Notes: a model not told the origin generated them from the letters alone. Shown: positions 53,267-63,869, counted from the stretch's first letter. The stretch: 64,000 nt of DNA from Pelomonas asaccharophilus_A (GCF_031458115.1 NZ_JAVDXV010000009.1:332016-396015), one strand, 5' to 3'. A program made the numbers and translations.

Positions 53267-53911
53267 TCAGATCGAACGACGACGGCGCGCAGCCGCGACG
53301 CCGGCCAGGCCGGCCAGCATCAGCGCGACGCTGCCGGGCTCGGGCACGGCCGCCACGTCGCCCACGCGCACGGCCCAGGCCTGGGCCAGCGTGTCGTTGG
53401 CCAGTTGGTCCTGCATGCCCATGCCCATGAAGAAGGCGAGGCTGAAGCCGGGGTCGCTGGCGCTGCTGGTCCAGAACACCGGGCCGACGTCATTGCCGGG
53501 GTCGACGAGGCCGCTGAACGGGCCCGTGTTCGTCAGGCTGAACGCCGCGTTGCTGAGGCTGGCGTAGTACAGGTAACCCAGCTGCGTGTTCAGGCCGGCG
53601 TTGTTGATGCCGACGTCGGTGGAGCCGTCCTCGCTGTAGTCCAGCTGCAGCGCACTGCCGTTGACCGGCGCGACCGTGGGCAGCGCCCAGTCGTCGAAGC
53701 CACCGAAGCTCAAGGACGCCGCCCACGCGGTCGCATCGGCCTGATTGAGCAGGCCGCCCGTCGCGGCATTGGTGATCCAGGTCAGGTTGGTCACGGTGTC
53801 GTAGACCATCGTGCCGCCGGCACGCACCTGCAGCTCGGCCATGGCCGGCGCGGCGATCAGGCAGCCCGTCAGGGCCAGGGCGGCGAGCAGCTTCTTCTTC
53901 AACGGGTTCAT
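53267..53911 (-). CDS. DUF1566-type protein with PEP-CTERM signal
   Basis: This is a 214-residue exported protein. The signal peptide ends APAMA-E. The body matches the DUF1566/Lcl pattern: VYDTVTNLTWITNA and LSFGGFDDWALPT. It ends with a PEP-CTERM signal (VPEPGSVALMLAGLAGVAA plus RRRRSI), so exosortase processing at the surface is expected. It lies 14 bases upstream of the transglycosylase-like gene and may be cotranscribed with it. Confidence 0.87.
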   Translation of the reverse strand: MNPLKKKLLAALALTGCLIAAPAMAELQVRAGGTMVYDTVTNLTWITNAATGGLLNQADATAWAASLSFGGFDDWALPTVAPVNGSALQLDYSEDGSTDVGINNAGLNTQLGYLYYASLSNAAFSLTNTGPFSGLVDPGNDVGPVFWTSSASDPGFSLAFFMGMGMQDQLANDTLAQAWAVRVGDVAAVPEPGSVALMLAGLAGVAAARRRRSI

Positions 53912-54137
53912 GGCAGGGGCGACACAGTCGCTGAGCTGAGGCGGGCCGGATGGTCGTCAAACGCGTTGTGCAGGCGTGATCGGGTTAGTCCGTGGCGCCG
54001 CTGCCAATTCGAGCGAACGGCATAACCCCGATGAATGAGCCTGCCCGTCACGCGAAGGCTGTATTCCCTGGCGTCAGCAGGACAATTCGCCCCCGCCGCT
54101 TCTCACCCCCCAGTTCACGGGGGCCACCGCTTCCCGC

Positions 54138-54641
54138 ATGCTCGCCACCGACTGGTTCTCCCCCGCTCAGCTGTTCGGCTACGTCGCCTTCGTGCTGGGC
54201 GTCGCCTGCTTCCTGCAGACCGACGACCGACGCTTCAAGTGGTACATGACGGGCGAGTGCCTGGCCTATGTCGTGCACTTCACGCTGCTGGGCAACCCGA
54301 CGGCCGTGGCCAGCTCGCTGATCTCGATGACGCGCTCGCTGCTGTCGCTGCGCACGCGCTCCAAGTGGGTGGCGGTGGCGGTGGTCACGGCCAACATCGG
54401 CTTCGGGCTGGTCATCGCCGAGAAGCCCACCGACTGGCTGCCGCTGACGGCCTCCTGCCTGGGCACCATCGCGCTGTTCACGCTGCAGGGCATCCCCATG
54501 CGGCTCTTGATGCTGTGCGGCACGGCGCTGTGGATCGCCAACAACCTCGTCGTCGGCTCCATCGGCGGCACGGCGCTGGAGATCGTCATCGCGGCGATCA
54601 ACCTGACCACCATTGCGCGCATGGCGCGCGGGCAGAACTGA
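54138..54641 (+). CDS. YgjV-family inner membrane protein
   Basis: This 167-residue polytopic protein has five or six helices and the YgjV pattern: FGYVAFVLGVACFLQTDDRRFKWYMTGECLAY, HFTLLG, then paired later helices. The family has no known biochemical role. The ATG is chosen as the first in frame after a GC-rich, gene-free 226 bases. The diguanylate cyclase starts 38 bases after its stop. Confidence 0.85.
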   Translation: MLATDWFSPAQLFGYVAFVLGVACFLQTDDRRFKWYMTGECLAYVVHFTLLGNPTAVASSLISMTRSLLSLRTRSKWVAVAVVTANIGFGLVIAEKPTDWLPLTASCLGTIALFTLQGIPMRLLMLCGTALWIANNLVVGSIGGTALEIVIAAINLTTIARMARGQN

Positions 54642-54678
54642 CTGGACAGCCGCTGCGGCTTGCCGATACTCGCGCTCC

Positions 54679-55803
54679 ATGACCGCACCGCTTCCGCCGC
54701 CGGCCGCCGGGCCTGACGACGACCAGGCGCAGCAGATCGCCTTCGGCCGATGCGTGCTGGCGCTGAGCCGCACGATGCGCACCGCGCCGCTGGGCTGGGG
54801 CCTCGTGGCCTGGGCCGCCTGGGGCCGCGTGCCGCAAGCCAACTTGCTGGCCTGGCTGGCGCTGGCAGCCACGGGATGGCTGATCTCGCTGGGGTTGCTG
54901 GCGCTGATACGCCGCGAGGGCATGAACCTGGCCCGGCACCAGCATTGGCTGCAGGCAGCGGCCGCCATCGACGGCGCCTGGTGGGGCGCCGTCATCGCGC
55001 TGCTGGCGGGCAACGATGCGGCGCTGAACGCCTTCCTGGGGGCCGTGCTGTGCGGCGTCGCGGCGGTCAACGCGCCGGTCTACGTGACGCGCATCCACGT
55101 GTTCTACGCGCTGTGCGCCGCACTGTGGCTGACGGCGCTGACCGGTCTGCTGCGCCTGCCCGGGCGGGCCATGCTGGACATCGCACTGGGGCTGGCCGTG
55201 TTCCTGGGCCTGCTGTGCTACTTCATGCACGGCGTGGCCACGCGCGTGGTGGAGGGCATACGGCTGCAGCTGGCCAATGCGGCGCTGACCGTGCAGCTCA
55301 GCGAAGCGCTGGCCGCCATGGAGCACCAGGCGGCGACGGACGCGCTGACCGGCCTGCCCAACCGCCGCTCGCTGGACCAGGCGCTGGCCGCCCAGCTCGC
55401 ACTGGCCAGGCGCGAAGGCCGGCCGCTGTCGCTGCTGATGCTGGACCTGGACCGCTTCAAGGCCGTCAACGACACGCACGGCCACGGCGTGGGCGACGCG
55501 GTGCTGCGCGCGTTCGCGCAACGCGTGCAGGCGCAGCTGCGGCCGTCGGACGTCTGCGCCCGCTACGGCGGTGAGGAGTTCGTCGTGCTGCTGTCCGGCA
55601 CCAAGGAGCTGCTGGCCGTGGACGCGGCCGACCGGCTGCGCCGCGCGGTGGCCGACGGCCCGCTGGTGCCGGGTGTTGCCATCACCGTGTCGGTGGGGCT
55701 GGCGACCTGGCGGGACGAAGATGCCGCGGCGCTGCTGGCGCGGGCGGATGCTGCGCTGTATGCGGCCAAGCGCGGCGGGCGCAACCGCGTGATCGCAGGC
55801 TGA
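54679..55803 (+). CDS. Membrane diguanylate cyclase (GGDEF)
   Basis: This 374-residue protein has about six N-terminal helices (residues 40-195) and a GGDEF domain (about 215-374). The active-site loop is RYGGEEF, and DLDRFKAVNDTHGHGVGD is intact, so it should make cyclic-di-GMP. There is no RxxD inhibitory site directly upstream of the loop (SDVCARYGGEEF; four residues before RYGG differ). The sensed signal is unknown. GATACT lies 8 bases before the ATG. Confidence 0.94.
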   Translation: MTAPLPPPAAGPDDDQAQQIAFGRCVLALSRTMRTAPLGWGLVAWAAWGRVPQANLLAWLALAATGWLISLGLLALIRREGMNLARHQHWLQAAAAIDGAWWGAVIALLAGNDAALNAFLGAVLCGVAAVNAPVYVTRIHVFYALCAALWLTALTGLLRLPGRAMLDIALGLAVFLGLLCYFMHGVATRVVEGIRLQLANAALTVQLSEALAAMEHQAATDALTGLPNRRSLDQALAAQLALARREGRPLSLLMLDLDRFKAVNDTHGHGVGDAVLRAFAQRVQAQLRPSDVCARYGGEEFVVLLSGTKELLAVDAADRLRRAVADGPLVPGVAITVSVGLATWRDEDAAALLARADAALYAAKRGGRNRVIAG

Positions 55804-55806
55804 GGT

Positions 55807-56733
55807 TCAGCGGTTCGTCGAGTAATTGACCGGCAGCCAGTCATACCCCTTGCCATCCGTGCGCAGCTTGCCGATGCCGGGGAAGCTGATGTGCGTGACG
55901 GCCACGTAGTAGCCGTCCTTGGCCGCGGCGGCGTAGGCCTTCTCGCGTTCGGGGCGAGCGGCCTTGGGGTCGCTGTCGAACTGGATGGTGACCTCGGGGT
56001 TGGGGAACTGCACCGCGGCCACGTGCATCAGGTCGCCCCAGAACATCATCTTCTGGCCCTTGCTCTCTGCCACGTAGTTGCTGTGGCCGGGCGTGTGGCC
56101 GTAGGCGGGGAACGCCTTCACGCCGGGCACGATCTCCACGCCCGCCGCAGCGCCCTCGAAAGGCTTGAAGCGGCCGGCATCGGCAAAGCCCTTGACCAGC
56201 GCGGCAATGGCCTTGGCGCCGTCGCCCTTGGCGACCTGCTCGGGCGCCAGCCAGTGGTCGCTGTCGCGCTTGTCGATGCGCAGCGTCGCGTTCGGGAAGG
56301 CGGTGCTGGAGGCGCCGCCGATGTGGTCGCCGTGCATGTGGGTGATGACGATCTCGTCCACCTGCTCGGGCTTGTAGCCGGAGGCCTTCAGGTTGGCGAG
56401 CATGACGCCGGCGGTGGGGCCGAACAGGCCGGCGGTGCCGGTGTCCACCAGCACGATCTTGGCGCCGGTGTTCACCAGGTAGGCATTGACCGAGGTTTCC
56501 AGCGGCACGCCCAGGTAAGCGTGCTGCAGCGCGCGCAACGTGTTCTCTGGCGGCTGCTGCAGCAGCTTGTCGACGGGCAGGTTGATGCTGCCGTCGGACA
56601 GCGCGGTGATCTCGAAATCGCCCAGCTGCACGCGGTACCAGCCCGGCGCCTGGCCCTTGAGCTGCGGGCCGGCGGCGAAGGCGGTGGCGCTGAAGGCCAA
56701 GGCAAGGGCGGCGGGAAGCAGGCGTTTGAGCAT
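55807..56733 (-). CDS. Exported MBL-fold metallo-hydrolase
   Basis: This 308-residue protein has a signal peptide (LALAFSATAFA-A) and the metallo-beta-lactamase fold: zinc motif THMHGDHIGG, further ligands in YGHTPGHSNY and FWGDLMH, and the terminal His in VAVTHISFPG. The family includes lactonases and quorum-quenching enzymes; the substrate cannot be read here. It is divergent from the TonB receptor, sharing a 254-base region that holds that gene's regulatory sites. Confidence 0.9.
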   Translation of the reverse strand: MLKRLLPAALALAFSATAFAAGPQLKGQAPGWYRVQLGDFEITALSDGSINLPVDKLLQQPPENTLRALQHAYLGVPLETSVNAYLVNTGAKIVLVDTGTAGLFGPTAGVMLANLKASGYKPEQVDEIVITHMHGDHIGGASSTAFPNATLRIDKRDSDHWLAPEQVAKGDGAKAIAALVKGFADAGRFKPFEGAAAGVEIVPGVKAFPAYGHTPGHSNYVAESKGQKMMFWGDLMHVAAVQFPNPEVTIQFDSDPKAARPEREKAYAAAAKDGYYVAVTHISFPGIGKLRTDGKGYDWLPVNYSTNR

Positions 56734-56842
56734 CTCGGGTCTCCGGGGGATGGGGATAGCGGCGCAGGATAGCCGCGGCCGGCGGGCGCTGCAGCCCCAA
56801 GGGCGGATGTCCGGCGAATGGACAGCAGCGGCGATGCACGCT

Positions 56843-56857
56843 GACTGGATTTCAGAC
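56843..56857. promoter_or_regulatory. Candidate activator site (UAS) of the TonB receptor
   Basis: GACTGGATTTCAGAC is an imperfect palindrome matching the 60938-60952 palindrome at 11 of 15 positions. Its end lies exactly 77 bases before the -24 GG of the receptor promoter, the same spacing as at the importer. Function is inferred. Confidence 0.6.
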
Positions 56858-56932
56858 AGAACCGAGGCCGTGCACGCCCGTTTCGCGGGTTAGCGCGCAA
56901 GGGTTTCCACGCGGTTTGCCCCAACTTGGCCC

Positions 56933-56948
56933 GGGCATGTCTTTTGCG
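56933..56948 (+). promoter_or_regulatory. Sigma-54 (-24/-12) promoter of the TonB receptor
   Basis: GGGCATGtcttTTGCG has the invariant GG at 56934-56935 and GC at 56946-56947 with 10 bases between. It matches the TGGCACG-N4-TTGCW consensus except at the outer T, the -20 C and the final W. The predicted start site is about 30 bases before the ATG. Confidence 0.62.
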
Positions 56949-56987
56949 CTGCGGGGGCTGGCTCACACAAACAACGAGGAGACCTCC

Positions 56988-59186
56988 ATGCCACGACGCC
57001 TACCGGCGCCTTCACGCGTCCACCGCCTGCATTTCGCCATTGCCGCCGCACTCGGCGCCGCGCTGCCGGCCCAGGCCCAGACCGCCCCGGCCACCGAACC
57101 GACGGTGACGACGCTGGACGTCGTCAAGATCACGGCCCGCAAGCGCGAGGAGTCGCTGCAGGACGTGCCGGTGGCCGTGACGGCGCTGACGGCCGAGCAG
57201 CTGGACAAGCTGGCCATCAAGGACCTCGGCGACCTGCAAGGCCAGGTGCCCAACCTGACCATCTACGCCGCGCGCGGCAGCAACACGACGCTGACCACCT
57301 TCATCCGCGGCGTGGGCCAGGCGGACCCGCTGTGGGGCGTGGACCCGGGCGTGGGCATCTACTTCGACGACGTCTACATCGCCCGCCCGCAGGGCGCGCT
57401 GCTGGACGTCTACGACGTGCAGCGCGTGGAGGTGTTGCGCGGCCCGCAGGGCACGCTGTACGGCAAGAACACGGTGGGCGGCGCGGTGAAGTACGTGTCC
57501 AAGCCGCTGCCGCAGAAGACCGAGGGCGCGGTGACGCTGGCGACGGGCAGCTACGGCCAGGTCACGGCCAAGGGCGCGGTGGGCACGGCGCTGAACGACG
57601 GCCAGCTGCGCTTCCGTCTGGCCGGCGCCAGCCTGAACCGCGACGGCTACGGCAAAAACCTGACCGACGGCAGTGCGGTCAGCGATCAGGCCACCACCAG
57701 CGGCCGCATCTCGGCCGGATGGTTCCCGACCGGCTCGACGTTCAACGCCCAGGTGTCTATCGATCGGACACGCGACAACTCGCACATGCGCGGCTTCCAG
57801 CGCTTGAACGTGAACGCGTTCGACCCCGCGAAGACGCCGCCCACCACGGGCCGCTATGACATCGCGACCGGCATGCCCAACGCCAACTACACGAACAGCG
57901 AGGGCGAATCGCTGACGATGAACTGGGGGCTCAACGACGACTGGAACCTGAAGTACATCGCCGCGCACCGCGCGTCCGATACCGACACGTCCATCGACTT
58001 CGACGGCCTGCCCAACAAGATCGCCGATGTGCGCGCCGAGTACCACGACAGCTCGCAAAGCCACGAGCTGCAGGCCATCTACGAAGGTGCCAACCACTCG
58101 GGCGTGATGGGCGTCTACTGGTTCGACGGCCGCGCGGGCGGCACGGTGCGCAACAACTTCTTCAACCTGAGCTTCGGCACCACCAACGGCATCGTCTATA
58201 CCGAGGGCAAGGCCGTGTTCGGCGACTGGAGCTGGCGCCTGACGCCGCAGTTCAGCGTCAGCACAGGCCTGCGCTACACCAAGGAGACCAAGCGCGCCCG
58301 CGTGCTGAACCAGGCCTTCGCGAACGACACGTTCAGCGGCACGCCCATCGCGACGCCGGCCAACTTCGACAACTCGCGCAGCGTGACCAACACGTCGCCG
58401 CGGCTGTCGCTGGAATACAAGCTCAGCAACGCGGTGAAGCTCTACACGACGGCCTCGCGCGGCTTCAAGAGCGGCGGCTACAACATCCGCGCCAACACGC
58501 TGTCGTTCCCGGCGTCCAGCCGCCCCTTCGAGGACGAGAAGCTGGACTCGCTGGAGCTGGGCGCCAAGATGATCCTGGACGGCGGCCGGCTGGAGCTGAA
58601 CACCGCGCTGTTCCACAACAAGTACAAGAACGTGCAGCTGTCGGTGTTCACCAGCTACACCCAGCCCAACGGCCAGCCCGGCTTCTTCGGCGACTTCACG
58701 AACGCCGGCAAGGCCACGCTGAAGGGCGGCGAGGTCGAGTTCGTGTGGAACCCCTCCGCCGACTGGCGCGTCAGCGGCCATGTCGCGCTGCTGGACGCCA
58801 AATACGACGAGTACTTCGACCGCGGCGTCAACGTGGCGGATCAGAAGAAGTTCACCAACACGCCGAAGACGCAGGCCGGCCTGAACATCGAGCACAACGC
58901 CAGGCTCGCGATGGGCACGCTGCGCTCGCGACTGGGCGTGACGCACCGCACCAAGGTCTATCCGACGACCGACCTGTCCGAGTCGCTGGCGCAGGACGCG
59001 TACACGCTGGTCAATGCGGGGCTGATCTGGGAGAAGGATGCGCGTTTGAGCTTCTTCCTGCAGGGCAGCAACCTGACGGACAAGGCGTACAAGACGGATG
59101 GCTACAACATCGCGGCGCTGGGCGTCTTGAATGCGTACTACGGGGCGCCGAGGACGTTCTCGGTGGGCGGAACGTACAAGTTCTGA
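56988..59186 (+). CDS. TonB-dependent outer-membrane receptor (sigma-54-linked)
   Basis: This is a 732-residue gated barrel. A signal peptide ends ALPAQAQ, a TonB-box-like TTLDVVKITARKREE follows, and the plug (about residues 45-160) contains LQDVPVAVTALTAEQL, IYFDDVYIARPQGALLD and VEVLRGPQGTLYGKNTVGGAVKYVSKP. The barrel ends in FSVGGTYKF. The type is common in proteobacteria that take up catabolic compounds. It is preceded by a sigma-54 promoter and an activator-site palindrome and followed by the activator gene. GGAG lies 7 bases before the ATG. Ligand unknown. Confidence 0.94.
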   Translation: MPRRLPAPSRVHRLHFAIAAALGAALPAQAQTAPATEPTVTTLDVVKITARKREESLQDVPVAVTALTAEQLDKLAIKDLGDLQGQVPNLTIYAARGSNTTLTTFIRGVGQADPLWGVDPGVGIYFDDVYIARPQGALLDVYDVQRVEVLRGPQGTLYGKNTVGGAVKYVSKPLPQKTEGAVTLATGSYGQVTAKGAVGTALNDGQLRFRLAGASLNRDGYGKNLTDGSAVSDQATTSGRISAGWFPTGSTFNAQVSIDRTRDNSHMRGFQRLNVNAFDPAKTPPTTGRYDIATGMPNANYTNSEGESLTMNWGLNDDWNLKYIAAHRASDTDTSIDFDGLPNKIADVRAEYHDSSQSHELQAIYEGANHSGVMGVYWFDGRAGGTVRNNFFNLSFGTTNGIVYTEGKAVFGDWSWRLTPQFSVSTGLRYTKETKRARVLNQAFANDTFSGTPIATPANFDNSRSVTNTSPRLSLEYKLSNAVKLYTTASRGFKSGGYNIRANTLSFPASSRPFEDEKLDSLELGAKMILDGGRLELNTALFHNKYKNVQLSVFTSYTQPNGQPGFFGDFTNAGKATLKGGEVEFVWNPSADWRVSGHVALLDAKYDEYFDRGVNVADQKKFTNTPKTQAGLNIEHNARLAMGTLRSRLGVTHRTKVYPTTDLSESLAQDAYTLVNAGLIWEKDARLSFFLQGSNLTDKAYKTDGYNIAALGVLNAYYGAPRTFSVGGTYKF

Positions 59187-59198
59187 ACGGTGTGAGCA

Positions 59199-59290
59199 GG
59201 CTCGGTACTTCAGGCTGCTGGCGAGTACCGTGCCGGGATGCGCGCCCGGCAGCGCGGTAACTTTCTTCTGTGGCGCCAGAAGAAAGTCAC
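59199..59290. repeat. Repeat-like sequence with 11-bp hairpin downstream of receptor
   Basis: The 3' flank of the receptor contains ACTTTCTTCTG / CAGAAGAAAGT, a perfect 11-bp stem around a 6-base loop (59260-59287), with no T tract. The first 28 bases (59199-59226) recur at 63837-63864 with four mismatches, again just after a gene end. I believe it belongs to a dispersed intergenic repeat family seen in Burkholderiales, but could not check. Confidence 0.6.
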
Positions 59291-59443
59291 CCGGCCGCCG
59301 GGACGGACTCCCGGCAATCTCCCGATGAGCAGCTCGCTCCGCCAAGCCACCCAACAACGATAACGACAACGACGAGTAAGCCACCCATGCGCCCCCACCA
59401 ACTCAGTCGCCTCGGAGCCCAATCCCGCTACATTCCCGCCTTC

Positions 59444-60937
<1,494 letters not shown>

Positions 60938-60943
<6 letters not shown>

Positions 60944-60952
60944 TATTCAGAC
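60938..60952. promoter_or_regulatory. Candidate activator site (UAS) of the ABC importer
   Basis: GTCTGATATTCAGAC is a perfect inverted repeat overlapping the activator's stop codon. Its end is exactly 77 bases before the -24 GG of the importer promoter, giving a centre near -109, typical for a sigma-54 enhancer site. Confidence 0.65.
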
Positions 60953-61027
60953 ACACAGACCTGCGCTAACGTCCAAAAACCTCGGGCCAACCCTGAGGAA
61001 AACCGGCTCCGGCGACCCTTCCCCGCC

Positions 61028-61043
61028 GGGCACGGCCCTTGCA
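61028..61043 (+). promoter_or_regulatory. Sigma-54 (-24/-12) promoter of the ABC importer
   Basis: GGGCACGgcccTTGCA matches the TGGCACG-N4-TTGCW consensus in all but the first base. GG is at 61029-61030 and GC at 61041-61042, 10 bases apart. The likely transcript start is near 61053-61055, 53-55 bases before the binding-protein ATG. Confidence 0.82.
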
Positions 61044-61058
61044 AAAAGGGAAGACACC

Positions 61059-61077
61059 GTCTGCCAACAGAGCAGAC
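61059..61077 (+). promoter_or_regulatory. Leader inverted repeat GTCTGC-N7-GCAGAC
   Basis: A 6-bp stem lies in the predicted 5' leader. Its half-sites share GTCTG/CAGAC with the upstream activator palindrome, so it could be a second activator contact or an mRNA hairpin. Confidence 0.35.
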
Positions 61078-61107
61078 CTCGAAGACGAACTTCAGGAGAC
61101 AAGCCCC

Positions 61108-62310
61108 ATGCGTCCGATCACGCGCCGCTTTGCCCTCGCCGCCGCCACCCTTGCGGCGGCCATCTTCCCTGGCCACACGATGGCCCAGGGCAAGGAAATC
61201 CGCATCGCCCATGTCTACAGCAAGACCGGGCCGCTGGAGGCCTACGGCAAGCAGACGCAGATCGGCTTCATGATGGGGCTGGACTACGCCACCGGCGGCA
61301 CGATGACCGTCGCCGGCAAGAAGATCGTCGTCATCGAGAAGGACGACCAGGGCAAGCCCGACGTGGGCAAGAGCCTGCTGGCCGCCGCCTATGGCGACGA
61401 CAAGGCCGACATCGCCGTCGGCCCCTCGTCCAGCGGCGTGGCGCTGGCGCTGCTGCCGGTGGCCGAGGAGTACAAGAAGATCCTCGTCGTGGAGCCGGCC
61501 GTGGCCGACTCCATCACCGGCGACAAGTGGAACAAGTACATCTTCCGCACCGGCCGCAACTCCTCGCAGGACGCCATCGGCAACGCCGTGGCTTCGGACA
61601 TCCAGGGCCTGAACATCGGCATCCTGGCCCAGGACTACGCCTTCGGCCGTGACGCCGTGAAGGCCTACAAGGAAGCGCTGAAGAAAGCGAAGATCGTCCA
61701 CGAGGAGTACCTGCCCACGGCGACGACCGACTTCACCGCCGGCATCCAGCGCCTGGTGGATGCGCTGAAGGACAAGCCCGGCCCCAAGGTCATCGCCGTC
61801 GTGTGGGCCGGCGCGACGACACCCTTCCCCGCACTGGCCGCGCTGGACCTGCAAAAGCGCTACGGCATCGGCGTGGGCTCCGGCGGCAACATCCTGCCGG
61901 CCATGGCCGCGTACAAGCAGTTCCCCGGCATGGAAGGGGCGACCTACTACTACTTCGGCATCCCCAAGAACCCGGTCAACGAGTGGCTGGTGTCCAACCA
62001 CTACAAGCAATACAAGAACCCGCCGGACTTCTTCACCGCGGGCGGCATGACGGCCGCCATCGCCATCGTCGAGGCGCTGAAGAAGACGGCCGGCGACACG
62101 ACCACCAACAAGCTCATCAAGACCATGGAAGGCATGAGCTTCGAGACGCCCAAGGGCAAGATGACCTTCCGCCCGGAAGACCACCAGGCCATGCAGTCCA
62201 TGTACCACTTCCGCATCAAGGTGGACCCGGCCTTCCCGTGGGGCGTACCGGAGTTGGTGCGGGAGATCAAGCCCGAGGAAATGCAGGTCCCGATTCGCAA
62301 CAAGCGCTGA
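61108..62310 (+). CDS. Branched-chain-amino-acid-type ABC transporter binding protein
   Basis: This 400-residue periplasmic receptor of the HAAT (LivK-like) family has a Tat-like signal (ITRRFALAAATLAAAIFPGHTMA-Q) and a two-lobed fold: IRIAHVYSKTGPLEAYGKQTQIGFMMGLDYA, GPSSSGVALALLPVAEEYK, and YAFGRDAVKAYKEALKKAKI. AGGAG lies 9 bases before the ATG. It is transcribed from a sigma-54 promoter. The family also binds aromatic acids, urea and short-chain acids, so the ligand is open. Confidence 0.92.
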   Translation: MRPITRRFALAAATLAAAIFPGHTMAQGKEIRIAHVYSKTGPLEAYGKQTQIGFMMGLDYATGGTMTVAGKKIVVIEKDDQGKPDVGKSLLAAAYGDDKADIAVGPSSSGVALALLPVAEEYKKILVVEPAVADSITGDKWNKYIFRTGRNSSQDAIGNAVASDIQGLNIGILAQDYAFGRDAVKAYKEALKKAKIVHEEYLPTATTDFTAGIQRLVDALKDKPGPKVIAVVWAGATTPFPALAALDLQKRYGIGVGSGGNILPAMAAYKQFPGMEGATYYYFGIPKNPVNEWLVSNHYKQYKNPPDFFTAGGMTAAIAIVEALKKTAGDTTTNKLIKTMEGMSFETPKGKMTFRPEDHQAMQSMYHFRIKVDPAFPWGVPELVREIKPEEMQVPIRNKR

Positions 62311-62341
62311 CCTTTCGGCCTGAAAGTGCGGACGCGGCTCG

Positions 62342-63085
62342 ATGCTTGAGACCAAAAACCTAACGATACGGTTTGGCGGCCACGTGGCCGTCGACGCGGT
62401 GTCATGCGCCTTCCAGCCCGGCACGCTGACGGCCATCGTGGGCCCCAACGGCGCGGGCAAGACCACCTACTTCAACCTGATCTCGGGCCAGCTGCCCGCG
62501 AGCAGCGGCGAGGTGTGGCTGGATGGCGAGAACCTCACGGGCCTGCCCGCACCGGTGCGCACGCGCCGCGGCCTGGGCCGGGCCTTCCAGCTGACGCAGC
62601 TGTTCGCCCACCTGACGGTGCTGGAGAACGTGCGGCTGGCCGTGCAGGCGCGGCAGCGCAAGGGCTTGAAGCTGCTGTCGACCTGGCTGTCGCACCGCGA
62701 GCTGATCGCTGAAGCGCAGTCGATTCTTGAGCGCGTGCGCCTGGGCTCGCGCGCCGACGACCTCGCGGCCAGCCTGCCGCATGGCGACCAGCGCAAGCTG
62801 GAGGTCGCCATGCTGATCGCGCTGGACCCCAAGGTCTACTTGTTCGACGAGCCGACGGCCGGCATGAGCGTGGACGAGGTGCCCGTGGTGCTTGATCTGA
62901 TCCGCGCGCTGAAGGCCGAGAAGAAGCACACGCTGCTGCTGGTGGAACACAAGATGGACGTGGTGCGCGAGCTGGCCGACCGCATCATCGTGTTGCACCA
63001 GGGCAAGCTGGTGGCCGACGGCGACCCGGCGACGGTGATCGCCTCGCCCATAGTGCAAGAGGCTTACCTCGGGGTTGCGGCATGA
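62342..63085 (+). CDS. ABC transporter ATP-binding protein (LivG-like)
   Basis: This 247-residue cytosolic ATPase has Walker A GPNGAGKTTYFN, the signature region LPHGDQRKLEVAML (a divergent LSGGQ typical of LivG-type proteins), Walker B VYLFDEPTAGMS and the switch His in LLVEHKM. It belongs to a HAAT uptake system. It lies 31 bases after the binding protein and overlaps the next gene by 4 bases. Confidence 0.93.
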   Translation: MLETKNLTIRFGGHVAVDAVSCAFQPGTLTAIVGPNGAGKTTYFNLISGQLPASSGEVWLDGENLTGLPAPVRTRRGLGRAFQLTQLFAHLTVLENVRLAVQARQRKGLKLLSTWLSHRELIAEAQSILERVRLGSRADDLAASLPHGDQRKLEVAMLIALDPKVYLFDEPTAGMSVDEVPVVLDLIRALKAEKKHTLLLVEHKMDVVRELADRIIVLHQGKLVADGDPATVIASPIVQEAYLGVAA

Positions 63086-63816
63086 ATCTGCTGGAGTTGC
63101 GCGGGGTTCATACCCACGTCGGGGCGTATCACATCCTGCATGGCGTGGACCTTGCGGTGCCCACCGGCCAGGTCACCATGCTGCTGGGCCGCAATGGCGC
63201 CGGCAAGACCAGCACGCTGCGCACCTTGATGGGTTTGTGGGCGGCCAGCAAGGGCACGGTGACGTTCAAGGGCCAGGACATCACAAAGCTCGCCACGCCC
63301 GACATTGCGTCGCGGGGCATCGCCTACGTGCCTGAGACCATGGGAATCTTCGGCGAGCTGACGGTGGCGGAGAACCTGCTGCTGGCGGCACGGTCGGCGA
63401 AGAAGCTGGCCGAGCTGGATGCTTCCCGGCTGGAGTGGCTGTTCGGTTTCTTCCCGGCGCTGAAGACCTTCTGGGCGCATCCGGCGGGCAAGCTGTCGGG
63501 CGGGCAGAAGCAGATGCTCGCGATTGCGCGCGCATTGATCGAGCCGCGCGAGCTGCTGGTCATCGACGAGCCGAGCAAGGGGCTCGCACCGGCCATCGTG
63601 CTGAATTTGATAGAGGCGTTGCGGTCGGTGAAGGCGACGGCCGGCACGACGGTGCTGCTGGTGGAGCAGAACTTCCGCGTGGCAGCCGAGCTGGGCGACA
63701 CGGTGGCGGTGATGGACGACGGTCGTGTCGTGCATCGCGGATTGATGCGTGAGCTGATCGAGGATGGCGAGTTGCAGCAGCGGTTGCTGGGGTTGTCGTT
63801 GGGGGCGCATCAATGA
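63082..63816 (+). CDS. ABC transporter ATP-binding protein (LivF-like)
   Basis: This 244-residue ATPase is partner of the LivG-like protein. It has Walker A GRNGAGKTSTLR, signature LSGGQKQMLAIAR, Walker B LLVIDEPSKGLAP and switch His replaced by Gln in LLVEQNF, as usual in LivF. It overlaps LivG by 4 bases. The two permease genes expected for this importer are not in the window, which ends about 180 bases downstream. Confidence 0.94.
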   Translation: MNLLELRGVHTHVGAYHILHGVDLAVPTGQVTMLLGRNGAGKTSTLRTLMGLWAASKGTVTFKGQDITKLATPDIASRGIAYVPETMGIFGELTVAENLLLAARSAKKLAELDASRLEWLFGFFPALKTFWAHPAGKLSGGQKQMLAIARALIEPRELLVIDEPSKGLAPAIVLNLIEALRSVKATAGTTVLLVEQNFRVAAELGDTVAVMDDGRVVHRGLMRELIEDGELQQRLLGLSLGAHQ

Positions 63817-63836
63817 TTTGCGTCGTTGAGCCTTCG

Positions 63837-63864
63837 GGCTCGGTACTTCTGGTTGATGGTGAGT
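63837..63864. repeat. Second copy of the 59199 repeat start
   Basis: Twenty-eight bases match 59199-59226 at 24 positions, 21 bases after the LivF stop. The rest of the repeat is lost in the low-complexity tail. Confidence 0.6.
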
Positions 63865-63869
63865 GTGGT

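Noticed and set aside
57012..59384. 790-codon open frame on the minus strand
   Set aside because: It lies opposite a clear TonB receptor; the His/Arg/Gln-rich translation is typical of high-GC antisense shadows.
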